From Bacteroidota bacterium (GTDB taxonomy: Bacteria > Bacteroidota > Bacteroidia > Flavobacteriales > Flavobacteriaceae): a stretch of 41,306 nt of DNA. A program made the translations under genes and the position numbers. Positions 24,190 through 33,521 of the stretch are shown here, one piece after another; the stretch's first letter is position 1, and each line of letters starts with the position of its first letter. The DNA lies in contig JAEWLN010000040.1 in NCBI GenBank assembly GCA_023457535.1, forward strand, positions 1-41,306. The letters run 5' to 3'. Under the pieces are notes generated by a model. The model searched no databases and was not told the DNA's origin. It saw nothing but the letters and a program-made list of their open reading frames with translations.

Positions 24190-25506
24190 TTAATATCTGT
24201 AATACTCCGGCTTGAACGGCCCTTTGACCTCCACGCCAATGTAAGCAGCCTGGTCATCACTGAGTGTTTCGAGCTCCACACCCAATTTCGCAAGGTGCAA
24301 TGACGCTACTTTTTCATCCAGGTGCTTTGGCAGCATGTATACTTCATTGTTGTATTTGTCGCTGTGGTTCCACAACTCGAGTTGCGCAAGGGTTTGGTTG
24401 GTAAACGAATTACTCATTACAAAGCTCGGGTGTCCGGTCGCGCAGCCCAGGTTTACCAAACGGCCTTCCGCCAGGATCAGGATGTCTTTGCCTGCAATCG
24501 TGTATTTGTCTACCTGCGGCTTGATCTCAACTTTAGATGCGCCGTGGTTCTTGTTGAGCCACGCCATGTCGATCTCGTTGTCAAAGTGCCCGATGTTACA
24601 CACAATTGTTTTGTCCTTCATCGCCTCAAAATGCTTTCCTACCACAATGTCTTTGTTACCTGTGGTAGTGATGATGATATCGGCGTTGCCTACAACAGTG
24701 TCTAGTTTTTTGACTTCGTAACCATCCATTGCGGCCTGAAGCGCACAAATCGGGTCGATTTCAGTCACGGTAACAATAGAACCTGCGCCGCGGAACGAAG
24801 CCGCAGTTCCTTTACCCACATCGCCATAACCGCAAACCACAACGCGCTTTCCTGCAAGCATTACATCTGTCGCACGGCGAATCGCATCCACAGCAGACTC
24901 CTTACAGCCGTATTTGTTGTCGAACTTAGACTTGGTCACTGAATCGTTGACGTTGATCGCCGGCATCACCAAAGTGCCGTTCTTCATTCTTTCGTACAGT
25001 CTGTGGACGCCCGTGGTGGTTTCTTCACTCAAGCCTTTGATGCCCGCAGCGAGTTCCGGATAACGGTCAAAAACCATGTTCGTCAAATCGCCGCCATCGT
25101 CAAGGATCATATTGAGCGGCTGACGGTCCTCGCCAAAGAACAACGTTTGCTCGATACACCAGTCAAACTCCTCTTCATTCATGCCTTTCCACGCATACAC
25201 CTGGATTCCCGCATCGGCAATGGCAGCAGCGGCGTGATCCTGCGTCGAGAAAATGTTGCAAGACGACCACGTCACTTCAGCGCCCAAATGCTTGAGCGTT
25301 TCAATCAGCACCGCTGTCTGGATCGTCATGTGCAAACAACCCGCTATGCGCGCGCCTTTGAGTGGCTGTGAATCGCCGTATTCCGCACGAAGCGCCATCA
25401 GTCCCGGCATTTCGGCCTCGGCCAGTTCAATTTCTTTTCTTCCCCACGAAGCCAGGGAAATGTCTTTTACTTTGTAGGCCACAAACGGCATTGTCGTTGT
25501 ACTCAT
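24190..25506 (-). CDS. ahcY: S-adenosylhomocysteinase
   Basis: A cytosolic NAD-dependent enzyme that hydrolyses S-adenosylhomocysteine to homocysteine and adenosine, keeping methyltransferases active. The 438 residues include G-C-L-H-M-T-I-Q-T-A-V-L-I-E-T-L, the S-T-Q-D-H-A-A-A-A-I motif, the N-D-S-V-T-K-S-K-F-D motif, the Rossmann motif G-Y-G-D-V-G-K-G, and the C-terminal K-P-x-Y-Y-R-Y that closes over NAD of the neighbouring subunit. Length and ends are normal. The start is ATG at 25506 with a -7 box at 25543-25550. Repeat copy D lies upstream, and no SAH riboswitch was recognised. Confidence 0.97.
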   Translation of the reverse strand: MSTTTMPFVAYKVKDISLASWGRKEIELAEAEMPGLMALRAEYGDSQPLKGARIAGCLHMTIQTAVLIETLKHLGAEVTWSSCNIFSTQDHAAAAIADAGIQVYAWKGMNEEEFDWCIEQTLFFGEDRQPLNMILDDGGDLTNMVFDRYPELAAGIKGLSEETTTGVHRLYERMKNGTLVMPAINVNDSVTKSKFDNKYGCKESAVDAIRRATDVMLAGKRVVVCGYGDVGKGTAASFRGAGSIVTVTEIDPICALQAAMDGYEVKKLDTVVGNADIIITTTGNKDIVVGKHFEAMKDKTIVCNIGHFDNEIDMAWLNKNHGASKVEIKPQVDKYTIAGKDILILAEGRLVNLGCATGHPSFVMSNSFTNQTLAQLELWNHSDKYNNEVYMLPKHLDEKVASLHLAKLGVELETLSDDQAAYIGVEVKGPFKPEYYRY

Positions 25507-25542
25507 TATCGTATATTTGTATTATATCTTATAAATGTCGCG

Positions 25543-25550
25543 CAAATTTA
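25543..25550 (-). promoter_or_regulatory. Promoter -7 element of ahcY
   Basis: The minus strand reads TAAATTTG, matching TAnnTTTG. It predicts a leader of about 30 nt. No clear -33 element was seen. Confidence 0.65.
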
Positions 25551-25649
25551 GCGATTTGATTTGGATAATGCACCGTTTTGCCAAAATTTATGTAGCGTGC
25601 ATCCCAGCGGTTTTGCGTGTTAACATTGTGACACACAGCGCGTCGTTTA

Positions 25650-25735
25650 AATAGGATCAGGAGCTTTTTCCGGCTGTCCGCTGTATCTTTTTTAGCCTGC
25701 TGCGCGGCCAAAAAAGGATGCCGCTTCCATCCGGG
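25650..25735 (-). repeat. Dispersed structured repeat, copy D
   Basis: On the minus strand: CCGGATGGAAGCGGCATC, an 11-bp stem CTTTTTTGGCC/GGCTAAAAAAG (plus 25706-25716 with 25687-25697, one G-U), then GATACAGCGGACAGCCGG. It lacks the CGCCGGCACGCCC right arm and instead continues into AAAAAGCTCCTGATCCTATT. It points towards ahcY, about 140 nt away. Confidence 0.75.
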
Positions 25736-25762
25736 CTAGGCCTGCGAACAAAATACACGCCT

Positions 25763-26407
25763 ATGCCATTGCATCACGTCATTCATCACGGTCCCGATAC
25801 GCAAATCTACATTTGGAAAATCACCGAGCCGGAGGACGAACTCCGCGACACCGTCTCGCTCAATCCACGCAATCAGGCCCGCATTGCCGGGATGAAATCA
25901 CAACCCCACAGGCGCGGTTTTTTAAGCGTCCGCCGGCTGTTGCAACACGTCGGCTACACTGATTTTGACCTGCACTACGACCCGTCGGGCAAACCCCATC
26001 TGGCGGACGGGCGCCATATCTCCATTACCCATTCGCACGAATTCGCCGCCATTGCGCTGAGCGGTTCCAACATCGGCATCGATCTGGAAATGTGCCGCGA
26101 CAAAGCTGCGGTGATCGCGCACCGGTTTTTGCACGAAACTGAGATCCGGATGCTCGACCCTGATGATCCCCAATACATCCCCAGGATAACGGTGCTTTGG
26201 GGTATTAAAGAAGTGATTTTTAAGATCCGCAACGAGCCCGGCATCAGCTTTAAAGACCATGTGCGCGCCGAACCGTTTGAAATGACTGACGGCCAAACCA
26301 CAGCCTATTTGGAAATGGACGGGTTGCACGGGGTTTTTCGCATCTTCTTCGAATCTGTTGACCACTACATTCTCGTGTATGCGTTGGACGCGAATCCGGA
26401 TCCGTAA
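25763..26407 (+). CDS. 4'-phosphopantetheinyl transferase superfamily protein
   Basis: Transfers the phosphopantetheine arm of coenzyme A to carrier proteins. From ATG 25763 there are 214 residues. An earlier in-frame ATG at 25718 lies in repeat copy D and is rejected. Family motifs: H-I-S-I-T-H-S at about 86-92, G-I-D-L-E with Asp107 and Glu109 as Mg ligands, and W-G-I-K-E with Glu150 and Lys149. The size fits the Sfp-like (about 220) class rather than AcpS (about 120). The target carrier protein is unknown. It may be the general transferase for fatty-acid synthesis here, but no carrier gene is nearby. Confidence 0.9.
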   Translation: MPLHHVIHHGPDTQIYIWKITEPEDELRDTVSLNPRNQARIAGMKSQPHRRGFLSVRRLLQHVGYTDFDLHYDPSGKPHLADGRHISITHSHEFAAIALSGSNIGIDLEMCRDKAAVIAHRFLHETEIRMLDPDDPQYIPRITVLWGIKEVIFKIRNEPGISFKDHVRAEPFEMTDGQTTAYLEMDGLHGVFRIFFESVDHYILVYALDANPDP

Positions 26408-26408
26408 A

Positions 26409-26433
26409 AAACCCTCTCGGTTGGAGAGGGTTT
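26409..26433. terminator. Bidirectional terminator
   Basis: A 10-bp stem, AAACCCTCTC (26409-26418) with GAGAGGGTTT (26424-26433), between two convergent genes. The A run before it gives the better T-tract for the minus-strand adhesin gene. Confidence 0.85.
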
Positions 26434-26439
26434 GGGTAT

Positions 26440-29400
26440 TTAGCGTTTGATGATGCGAATCGTCCGGACGGCATCGCCCTGTATCGCGACCAAATTGTAT
26501 ACTCCGGAAGGATAGCGCCCCCCGAGTTTAAAACCTTCAAGATCCTGCCACGCCATTTCGTAGGTTTCGACCAGTTTTCCAAGCATGTCGTAAACCTTGA
26601 GCTGGATGTTTGCTTTGCCCGGACTTTCGATGAAAATGTTGAAATCGGTGGCAAACGGCATCGGATACGCATCGATCTGAATGTCCTTAGATAAATTCCC
26701 GGTTGCGATTGATTTAGCTGTTCCCCCCGGCGCGCTGATCAAACACGCATCGCCAAACGGCGACCATGTTCCGGAGGTCATCACTGCGGTGCGAACGGTA
26801 TATTCGGCCCCGGCAGTAAACGCTGTCGCAGGAACCATATTGAAGTTGAACCAATTGGTGTTGCGGTCTATCATCGCAGCCGCGCCGTCATAGTTGCGCA
26901 CAATCTGGAAGCGGTACTGTGTCGCGCCCGGCAGGCTTGTGGTAGCAACCGCCGTGGTAAGGTGCTGGATCACGCCCTCACATTGGGTGAGTGCAGGAAC
27001 AGGTGGTGAAGACATTTCACACGGCGCGCCATAGCCGCCATAGCCGCCCGTGGTTTTGACCGATACTTCGATTCTGTAAAGGCTTCCGTAATTGTAACGC
27101 GTGAGCATTTGCAGGCTGAACCAGTTCTGGAGGCGATCGAGGATTTGTACGGCATTAGGTCCGAGCGGGTCAGTCAGGTTGGTCACCCGGAAACGGTATC
27201 CGGTGACGTTTGGCAAACTGGTCGTTGCGATCAGCGTGTTGATTTGGGTTAAGGTAATTCCGCATTGGGATGGATTTACAGCGCCCGCCGCACCACTCTC
27301 GAGAATGGCCGGCGTCGAAACCAGGCACGGCGCCCCCCAGCTTACCTGCCATATTCCGCCGCGTTGCAGCTGTATTTCCACAGTATAGGTTGTGGCGTAC
27401 GTATAGGAAGCGAGTTGCGTCATCGTGAAATGTGGTGCGGTGCGTTCGATCAGTTGCACCTCATCGCCATGCGTGATCCGTATGCGGTATCCGGTGATCG
27501 GATGGTTGGGCACCGTCGCGATCCCTACCAACGAGCCAATCGAAGCCAGTGTGGTTCCGCACGAAGTGGCCAGTAGTGTCGTGGTTACCGTACCGGTTTC
27601 GTCGGTATCGCCATCGCAATCGTCATCGACGCCGTTATACGGGATTTCGGCCGCGCCCGGATGAATTGCGGACACCGTGTCGTGGCAATCGGTGTTGTTC
27701 ACTGAATAGCCCGGCGGCGGCGTATTGGCGTTGATCGCGCAAATTTGGACTGCGGCACCGCTTCCGTATGAATCTCCGTCGGCATCGGTGTAGAAGGCGA
27801 AAGATTGGTGAATAAGCGGATTACCGTCGTCGCAATCGGTGTTGTTCAATGAATAGCCCGGTGGCGCCGTATGGGCGTTGATCGCGCAAATTTGGACTGC
27901 GGCGCCGCTTCCGTAAGAATCTCCGTCGGCATCGGTGTAGAAGGCGAAAGATTGGTGGATGAGCGGATTGCTGTCGTCGCAGTCAGTGTTATTGAGAACA
28001 TATCCTAAAAGCGGACCCTCGCAGGAAATTGCGGTCACGGCCGGATTTCCAAACGTATCGCCATCGGCGTCGAGATAATAGGTCGCCTGAGGCGTTACGA
28101 CAACCTCGGTCGTGCCTGCTTGCGAGGAACAGCCGGTAGTGTTATTGGTGATGACAACCGAATAGCTCCCGCCGGCAGCCGCGGACGCGTTGTCGATCAT
28201 CGGGTTTTGTAAATTGGAAGTAAACGCATTCGGGCCGGACCAGGCATAGCTGAAGGTATTGGGCGTAAATGTGATGCTCTGGCCGTTGGCGAGGCTGGCC
28301 GTCATATGGGAATACATAATGGCGCTCGTAGCCGAGGTCTGGATCCCGATGGTCGCATTCCGGCCGTAATCCCAATTGAAACTGCCGAACACCACATCCT
28401 GGTATACAAACGTGATCGCGCCGGTCACAAGATGGAGCTGGACCTGAAAAGTGATCGAAGTGGATGCCGACGCAAGATAATCATGTCCTGCATTGGTATA
28501 TTGAATGATAAAGACAGACCCTACCGTATTGGTTCTGATGGTGGGCGAACTTTGTATGTCAAGGTCGTCCCAGAACGGCGCCAGATAAACGTTCCCGGCG
28601 GAGTTGACCGTATTGGGCATGGGCGTATTGTCATGACTCAAATCCCCGCTTACCGAACCCAGGGCGATCAGGCCGTTCATCCCGACCCGTGCATTGGTGT
28701 AAGTGATGCCGTTGAACGTAAATGCCGGGATGGGGATATTGTGTTCACTATCGTCGGAAAGGGGCAATTGCAGCACATGCGTTCCACTGTTGCGAATGTC
28801 TATAAACGGAACCTGGCTGTTGCTGTTCATGGTGAATTCAGGTAACACACCCGGGGTAGCTACCAGATGGATCGCTGCGTTTTCGCAAACCGGGGAATCA
28901 GATCCCGCGTTTACGGACTGCGGTGCAATTACCGATAGCGTCGCTGGGTTTGATAAGCGGGCACAGCCCGGGCCGCTGGTGAGCAATGCGCGATAGACCG
29001 CGCCATTTTCACTTTCGGGTACGTTGCTGATCGTAAGGGTAGCGGTGGAAGTTCCGCTGAACATGGCGTTATCGGTTATGGGAATGTCGTTTCTGGTCCA
29101 TTGGTAGGCGGGTTGCCCTGTCGCCACAACGCTTATGGTGGCCACGCCCGAGTTCGCGCATATTGGTGCGGGACTCGCAGGCTGTACCGTGATGACCGGT
29201 CGTTGAACTACAGTGTAGTCCGGGCCGGTCGCCGTTCCTGAGTTTGTGGTTACCGTAACGGCGCCTGATCCTGAATTTGCGGTAACTACAATAGTGTTTC
29301 CATTATTCGAGAGCATGGCCGAGACGGGAGTCCCACCGATGCGGATGTTTGTGGCAATCGCCGGTGCGAGGTTCACGCCATGGATCTCTATCGGGTCGCC

Positions 29401-32400
29401 CGGACATCCCGACGACGCGTTTATGCTGGTAATTACAGGAAATCCGGATGTTGTAACCAAAATGTCATCAACGAAAAGTTTACCCTGATTGGCCGATGAG
29501 TAGGCGTGAAACCCAAAATAGTAGGTTCCGGTTGACGGCGCGGTAAATACCACGTTGTTGACCGTAGGAGCCCCGCTTCCTATAAAGGTATGGTTGGCAA
29601 GGATATTGGCCATTTCCGCAGCCCCTGGATAAAGGCCGAAAGCCACCTTTAATTTTTCGGCCGTGATGTTGCTGCTGTTATTGCCGTATCGGTACTGGAT
29701 GTTGTATTGGTTGCCGGCTGTCAGCGCAATGCCCTGCGTATAAAACCATGCATCGGCAGTGCTGGAGGTTACGGCCGTATACACGAGCGTTTTGGAGTTG
29801 AATCCGTTTCCGGGCGCCGAATCGGTGGTCCATTTACGGGTTCCTCCGGCTTCGCCCATCGTGCATTCAGGAAGCAACGTCGCGATCGCCGATTCAAAAT
29901 TTTGTACGTAAGGGACCGTGGTCGACTGGCACGGCGCTACGACCGTAAAATCGACGGCTGTACGGCATCCCGGAAGCGCAGCACATTCGGCATAAAACGT
30001 TGTGGTTCCCGGAACATAGGTGTTGGCCAATGCCGATCCGGGCACGCCGACGGGATTAAAGGTCTGTCCGGTGCCCAACAATGTTCCACCGGACGATGCG
30101 GTGTACCAATTCAACGACCCGGGAATCAGATACTTTATACTAATGTCTATAGCATCTACATGGGCCGTGCCGGACGTGAAGAGCTGAGCATACTGCGTCA
30201 CGGACAAAGCCACGCCAAACTGTGAATTATTAATGTCCGCCGGTGTCCAGGTAGTGCCCCAGCGGTCATTCTCGCTACCGTAAACTTTATAGGTTTTGGT
30301 AGCGGGCCAATTTGCATTCGATCCTAAATTAACGCCAATCGGGGCCCCGGCCTTGACCAGTCGCACCGATGAGTCCCAGGCGTTGGCCAATCCTCCTGAC
30401 TGGTGACGCGCAACCCGAACTGAGATGCCATTGATTACGGCATCGGCGGGAATCGCAAAATTATATCCGGAAACATATAATGTCTGGCTGTCAAGCGTAG
30501 TGGTCCCGCTTCCGGTCGCAGTCACCGTCGTGGTCGCGGTGTTATTGTCGTCTGCGAAGGCGGCCGTTGGACTTGTCCATCCCGTACCGCTATTGATACT
30601 AACTGCGGCAGACGGATACCGATTGTTGGCTTGTACAGGCTCTGTAGCGACACATCCTGTAGCGCCGACCGAGCCGGTTTGACCGGTGAAAACCGTAACG
30701 TTCGTGGTGATCGGCGCCGGCCGGATTTCCAAAGTTTTGGTAGCAACGGCTGTGGAACAACTTCCGATGCCTGTCACCGTGAGCGTCAGTGTGACCGATC
30801 CGCGTTCGCCGGGTGCCGCGGTATATGTTGCCGAAGTCAGCGAATTGGCGTTGCTGATCGTTCCCGATCCATTGGACGTCCACATGACGCTTTCGTACTG
30901 GGCAGCCGTAGCACCGTTTGTTATATTGACCGCGCCGTCGCTGGCGCACATGGAAACCGGACTTCCCGCAAAAGCAGTAGGATTTGCCCGTACTGTAATC
31001 GTGCAGGTTACCGACGCGTCGGGACAAATGTAGTTCAATACGTTCATTCTTAGCGTAACGACCCGTCCGGCATCTTGCGCGGCAGGGGTATAGGTTGGGG
31101 TGGTGGTGTTTGCTCCGGCGGTGAACGATCCGAAGCCATCTTCTTCCCACCAGATTATTCCATTGGCTGCCGCAGTCCCTGTTACGACAATAGGTTGGTT
31201 GGGACACGCCATCTGATTTCCGCCAGCCACAGCTGTTGGGGATCCGGAAATTGTGAGCAACTTACTGGCTGTTATATTGGAACATGGCGCCGATGCGAAA
31301 GCGGTCAGGGTAAGTAAAACATTTCCGGATGCGATGTCTGCCGCACTTGGAGTGTAGATTGCCGCCAGTGAAGTTGCGTTGGCAAAAGTGCCCGTTCCGG
31401 AAGATGTCCACAACAAGCTATCGTGATTTGTTGCAGAAGCGCCCGCACCAATGTTTGGTGACTGTGTTTCGCAAATGGTCATCGGCGGCCCTGCAACCAC
31501 TGTGGGAAGCGGCGCTACGGTAACGGTTACTGAATTGTTTTCCGATTGGTCTGTCGTGCAACTTTTTGAAGTGACCGACAAAATGGTCACCGTGCTCGTG
31601 CCAACGGGTAAAACCGGCGTTGAAAACGTACCTGTTCCCGGATTTCCCTGCGTGAATGCCACCGTTGCGGTTTGGGTCGATGTGAGCGCTCCGGCAGTAG
31701 AATAAGTAACCTGATAACTTCCGGTGGTCATGACTTGAGAATGGATCGTGACGGTGACTGCCGAGGCCCCGCAGACAGAAGTTGTTGCTGTGGTGGAAGA
31801 TAGCGTATAGGACGGACAAACATAACTGACGATGACCTGTCCACGGAATCCCGCGCCGCCTACGTATTGATTAGCGAAAGTACCTGATGAACTAGACCCG
31901 CCGCCGCCGCCGGCTAAGCCCAATGCGTTACCACCATCTCCGTTGCTGGTTCTACCCGCACCGCCCGTACCGCCATGGGCAACGCCTCCTGCGCCCGGGG
32001 TGTCTATGTAGGCATATCCGCCCGGAGCAGCGTTTCCGGCACCGCCGCCGCCGCCGCCGCTTTTGCTGCAGCAAATTGTGCTGCCCCAACCGCCCGGAAA
32101 TGTCCCTGGCCCTCCTGCACCGCCTTCACCCAATGAGCTGCCGCCCCAGCCGCCGTATGCCACTACCGATCCGAATGAGGAATTGCCACCATTGCCGCCA
32201 TCGGCCGCGCGAAACCCGGAACCGCCGGCCCCTACAGTTACTCCTACTGTTCCGCCAGGAGGTACTGAAACGCCTACCGCTTTTGTAAATCCGCCGCCGC
32301 CTCCGCCTCCGCCAAAATTGGAGCCGGAAGCCCCCGTGCCTCCGCCGGCACCGCCACCACCCCAGGCCTCGACGTCAACCGACGTTACGCCCAGCGGTAC

Positions 32401-32526
32401 CTCAAAAGTATCATTTCCGGTAAAAGTGATGGATTGCGCCTGAATACCGATACCGGATAGCAGGCAAATAATAATCGCGATCAGGGTCGTACGGACGGGT
32501 CGTGCGTAAAATGTAGTCTTGTTCAT
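26440..32526 (-). CDS. Giant multidomain T9SS-sorted surface protein/adhesin
   Basis: A 2028-residue protein from ATG 32526; the upstream in-frame codon at 32646 is rejected because the signal peptide (about 10-30, ending I-Q-A-Q) fits the later start. Domains in order: a Gly-rich domain (31-237); several Ig/PKD-like domains (about 240-640, each with a V-C-like Cys and V-T-V-T ends); a jelly-roll-like adhesin domain (about 865-1020); an IPT/TIG-like domain (about 1024-1105); Ig-like domains (about 1106-1210); three 49-residue Asp-rich metal-binding repeats of the MopE type (about 1482-1645); three related about 90-residue FN3-like domains (about 1645-1930); and a type A T9SS sorting domain (about 1949-2028, A-Y-P-M-P-F near its start, I-I-K-R at the end). 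It is probably displayed on the cell surface for adhesion; the ligand is unknown. A kinase/regulator pair lies upstream on the same strand. Confidence 0.88.
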   Translation of the reverse strand: MNKTTFYARPVRTTLIAIIICLLSGIGIQAQSITFTGNDTFEVPLGVTSVDVEAWGGGGAGGGTGASGSNFGGGGGGGGFTKAVGVSVPPGGTVGVTVGAGGSGFRAADGGNGGNSSFGSVVAYGGWGGSSLGEGGAGGPGTFPGGWGSTICCSKSGGGGGGAGNAAPGGYAYIDTPGAGGVAHGGTGGAGRTSNGDGGNALGLAGGGGGSSSSGTFANQYVGGAGFRGQVIVSYVCPSYTLSSTTATTSVCGASAVTVTIHSQVMTTGSYQVTYSTAGALTSTQTATVAFTQGNPGTGTFSTPVLPVGTSTVTILSVTSKSCTTDQSENNSVTVTVAPLPTVVAGPPMTICETQSPNIGAGASATNHDSLLWTSSGTGTFANATSLAAIYTPSAADIASGNVLLTLTAFASAPCSNITASKLLTISGSPTAVAGGNQMACPNQPIVVTGTAAANGIIWWEEDGFGSFTAGANTTTPTYTPAAQDAGRVVTLRMNVLNYICPDASVTCTITVRANPTAFAGSPVSMCASDGAVNITNGATAAQYESVMWTSNGSGTISNANSLTSATYTAAPGERGSVTLTLTVTGIGSCSTAVATKTLEIRPAPITTNVTVFTGQTGSVGATGCVATEPVQANNRYPSAAVSINSGTGWTSPTAAFADDNNTATTTVTATGSGTTTLDSQTLYVSGYNFAIPADAVINGISVRVARHQSGGLANAWDSSVRLVKAGAPIGVNLGSNANWPATKTYKVYGSENDRWGTTWTPADINNSQFGVALSVTQYAQLFTSGTAHVDAIDISIKYLIPGSLNWYTASSGGTLLGTGQTFNPVGVPGSALANTYVPGTTTFYAECAALPGCRTAVDFTVVAPCQSTTVPYVQNFESAIATLLPECTMGEAGGTRKWTTDSAPGNGFNSKTLVYTAVTSSTADAWFYTQGIALTAGNQYNIQYRYGNNSSNITAEKLKVAFGLYPGAAEMANILANHTFIGSGAPTVNNVVFTAPSTGTYYFGFHAYSSANQGKLFVDDILVTTSGFPVITSINASSGCPGDPIEIHGVNLAPAIATNIRIGGTPVSAMLSNNGNTIVVTANSGSGAVTVTTNSGTATGPDYTVVQRPVITVQPASPAPICANSGVATISVVATGQPAYQWTRNDIPITDNAMFSGTSTATLTISNVPESENGAVYRALLTSGPGCARLSNPATLSVIAPQSVNAGSDSPVCENAAIHLVATPGVLPEFTMNSNSQVPFIDIRNSGTHVLQLPLSDDSEHNIPIPAFTFNGITYTNARVGMNGLIALGSVSGDLSHDNTPMPNTVNSAGNVYLAPFWDDLDIQSSPTIRTNTVGSVFIIQYTNAGHDYLASASTSITFQVQLHLVTGAITFVYQDVVFGSFNWDYGRNATIGIQTSATSAIMYSHMTASLANGQSITFTPNTFSYAWSGPNAFTSNLQNPMIDNASAAAGGSYSVVITNNTTGCSSQAGTTEVVVTPQATYYLDADGDTFGNPAVTAISCEGPLLGYVLNNTDCDDSNPLIHQSFAFYTDADGDSYGSGAAVQICAINAHTAPPGYSLNNTDCDDGNPLIHQSFAFYTDADGDSYGSGAAVQICAINANTPPPGYSVNNTDCHDTVSAIHPGAAEIPYNGVDDDCDGDTDETGTVTTTLLATSCGTTLASIGSLVGIATVPNHPITGYRIRITHGDEVQLIERTAPHFTMTQLASYTYATTYTVEIQLQRGGIWQVSWGAPCLVSTPAILESGAAGAVNPSQCGITLTQINTLIATTSLPNVTGYRFRVTNLTDPLGPNAVQILDRLQNWFSLQMLTRYNYGSLYRIEVSVKTTGGYGGYGAPCEMSSPPVPALTQCEGVIQHLTTAVATTSLPGATQYRFQIVRNYDGAAAMIDRNTNWFNFNMVPATAFTAGAEYTVRTAVMTSGTWSPFGDACLISAPGGTAKSIATGNLSKDIQIDAYPMPFATDFNIFIESPGKANIQLKVYDMLGKLVETYEMAWQDLEGFKLGGRYPSGVYNLVAIQGDAVRTIRIIKR
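27692..28000 (-). repeat. 147-nt tandem repeats inside the adhesin gene
   Basis: Units at 27692-27838 and 27839-27985 differ at only a few bases. A third, more diverged unit starts at 27986. Each encodes 49 residues with N-N-T-D-C-D-D and D-A-D-G-D-S-Y-G-S-G, a Ca/metal-binding pattern. Confidence 0.88.
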
Positions 32527-32780
32527 GCCTTGGTGGTAAAAAATGTTGTTTTGATTGAATGGGCTGATTAGTCCTCCCGGTTTACAGGCGGGTAAAAGTA
32601 AATGGGATCCGTACGTTATTTTTGGAAATGTGACCAATGAGGTCATGTATGTGATGAAACCAGCGTTGGAAGGATGTTTTATGCGAAAGGGAAGGTATGG
32701 GCATTATAATCGGCGGCGGGTTATCAACATGCCGCTGAAGCGGACAATCGTTTCATGAAAGCTATCGTTGTACCGAACAA

Positions 32781-33506
32781 TCAAAAAATATCCAACCTTC
32801 TAAACAAATCCTCGCTGTAATTTTTTGACACCGGGATCGCTTCCTGGCCAATAATTACGCTGTTGGGATCGATCTTGGTCACCTGCTGCAAATTGATGAT
32901 GTACGATTTGTGGACGCGCAAAAACGAATCGCCGAGCCGTTCCATAAAACTGCCCATCGATGCACGAACCAATGCCGGACGGGCCGCCGAGGTGTAGATT
33001 TCAAGGTAATTGCCATCGGATTTAATCCATCGGATGTCATCGATCACTAGTTTATTGTACGCAAATTTATCCTTGACAAACAGCGCGCCTTTGATGATCA
33101 GCGGTTTTTCGTCGTCCGGAACCGCCGGTTTAGAAATATTGGCTGCCTTGTGCAAACCCATTTCGATGGCGGTAAAGAGTTGCTCAGGCTTGAACGGCTT
33201 GACCAGGTAGTTGACCGGATGCGTGTCTTTGGCGCGTTCCAGCGTTCCCGGGTCGGAGTAGGAAGTCGTGAAGATGAACGGCACGTGGAAACGCTGGTTG
33301 ATTTCGCGGGCCAGATCGATGCCGTCGCGTTTACCGTTGAGGTTAATGTCCAGCAGGATCAAATCTGGGATGTTGCGTTCGAGGATTGCAATCGCTTCGT
33401 CAAAATCCATCGCGTCGCCAATGACGTCATACCCCATCTTGGTAAGCATGGCCGTCACATCCTGAGAAATGATCAATTCGTCTTCGATAATCAAAATGCG
33501 CAACAT
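32781..33506 (-). CDS. LytTR-type response regulator
   Basis: A 241-residue DNA-binding regulator from ATG 33506 (M-L-R-I-L-I-I-E-D-E). The receiver domain (about 1-120) has the acidic pocket E-D-E at 8-10, the phosphoacceptor Asp53 in L-L-D-I, and the conserved Lys in L-V-K-P-F. The LytTR domain (about 140-241) has the typical W-I-K-S-D-G-N-Y-L-E-I and F-L-R-V-H-K-S-Y-I-I-N motifs. The ATG at 33521 is possible but adds five unconserved residues. The gene starts 15 nt after the kinase stop codon, so the two form an operon and almost certainly a two-component pair. Targets are unknown; the neighbouring surface-protein genes are candidates. Confidence 0.92.
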   Translation of the reverse strand: MLRILIIEDELIISQDVTAMLTKMGYDVIGDAMDFDEAIAILERNIPDLILLDINLNGKRDGIDLAREINQRFHVPFIFTTSYSDPGTLERAKDTHPVNYLVKPFKPEQLFTAIEMGLHKAANISKPAVPDDEKPLIIKGALFVKDKFAYNKLVIDDIRWIKSDGNYLEIYTSAARPALVRASMGSFMERLGDSFLRVHKSYIINLQQVTKIDPNSVIIGQEAIPVSKNYSEDLFRRLDIF

Positions 33507-33521
33507 AGTCAAATATAGCAT

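Noticed and set aside
25507..25762. SAH or SAM riboswitch upstream of ahcY
   Set aside because: No conserved riboswitch core was recognised; the region is explained by a promoter and repeat copy D.
32063..32443. Proline-rich open frame on the plus strand
   Set aside because: It is the antisense reading of Gly codons of the adhesin's glycine-rich domain.
33510..33517. TATATTTG on the minus strand just before the response-regulator ATG
   Set aside because: It matches a -7 box, but it lies at the end of the kinase gene within 4 nt of the start codon, has no -33 element, and the two genes are better explained as one operon.
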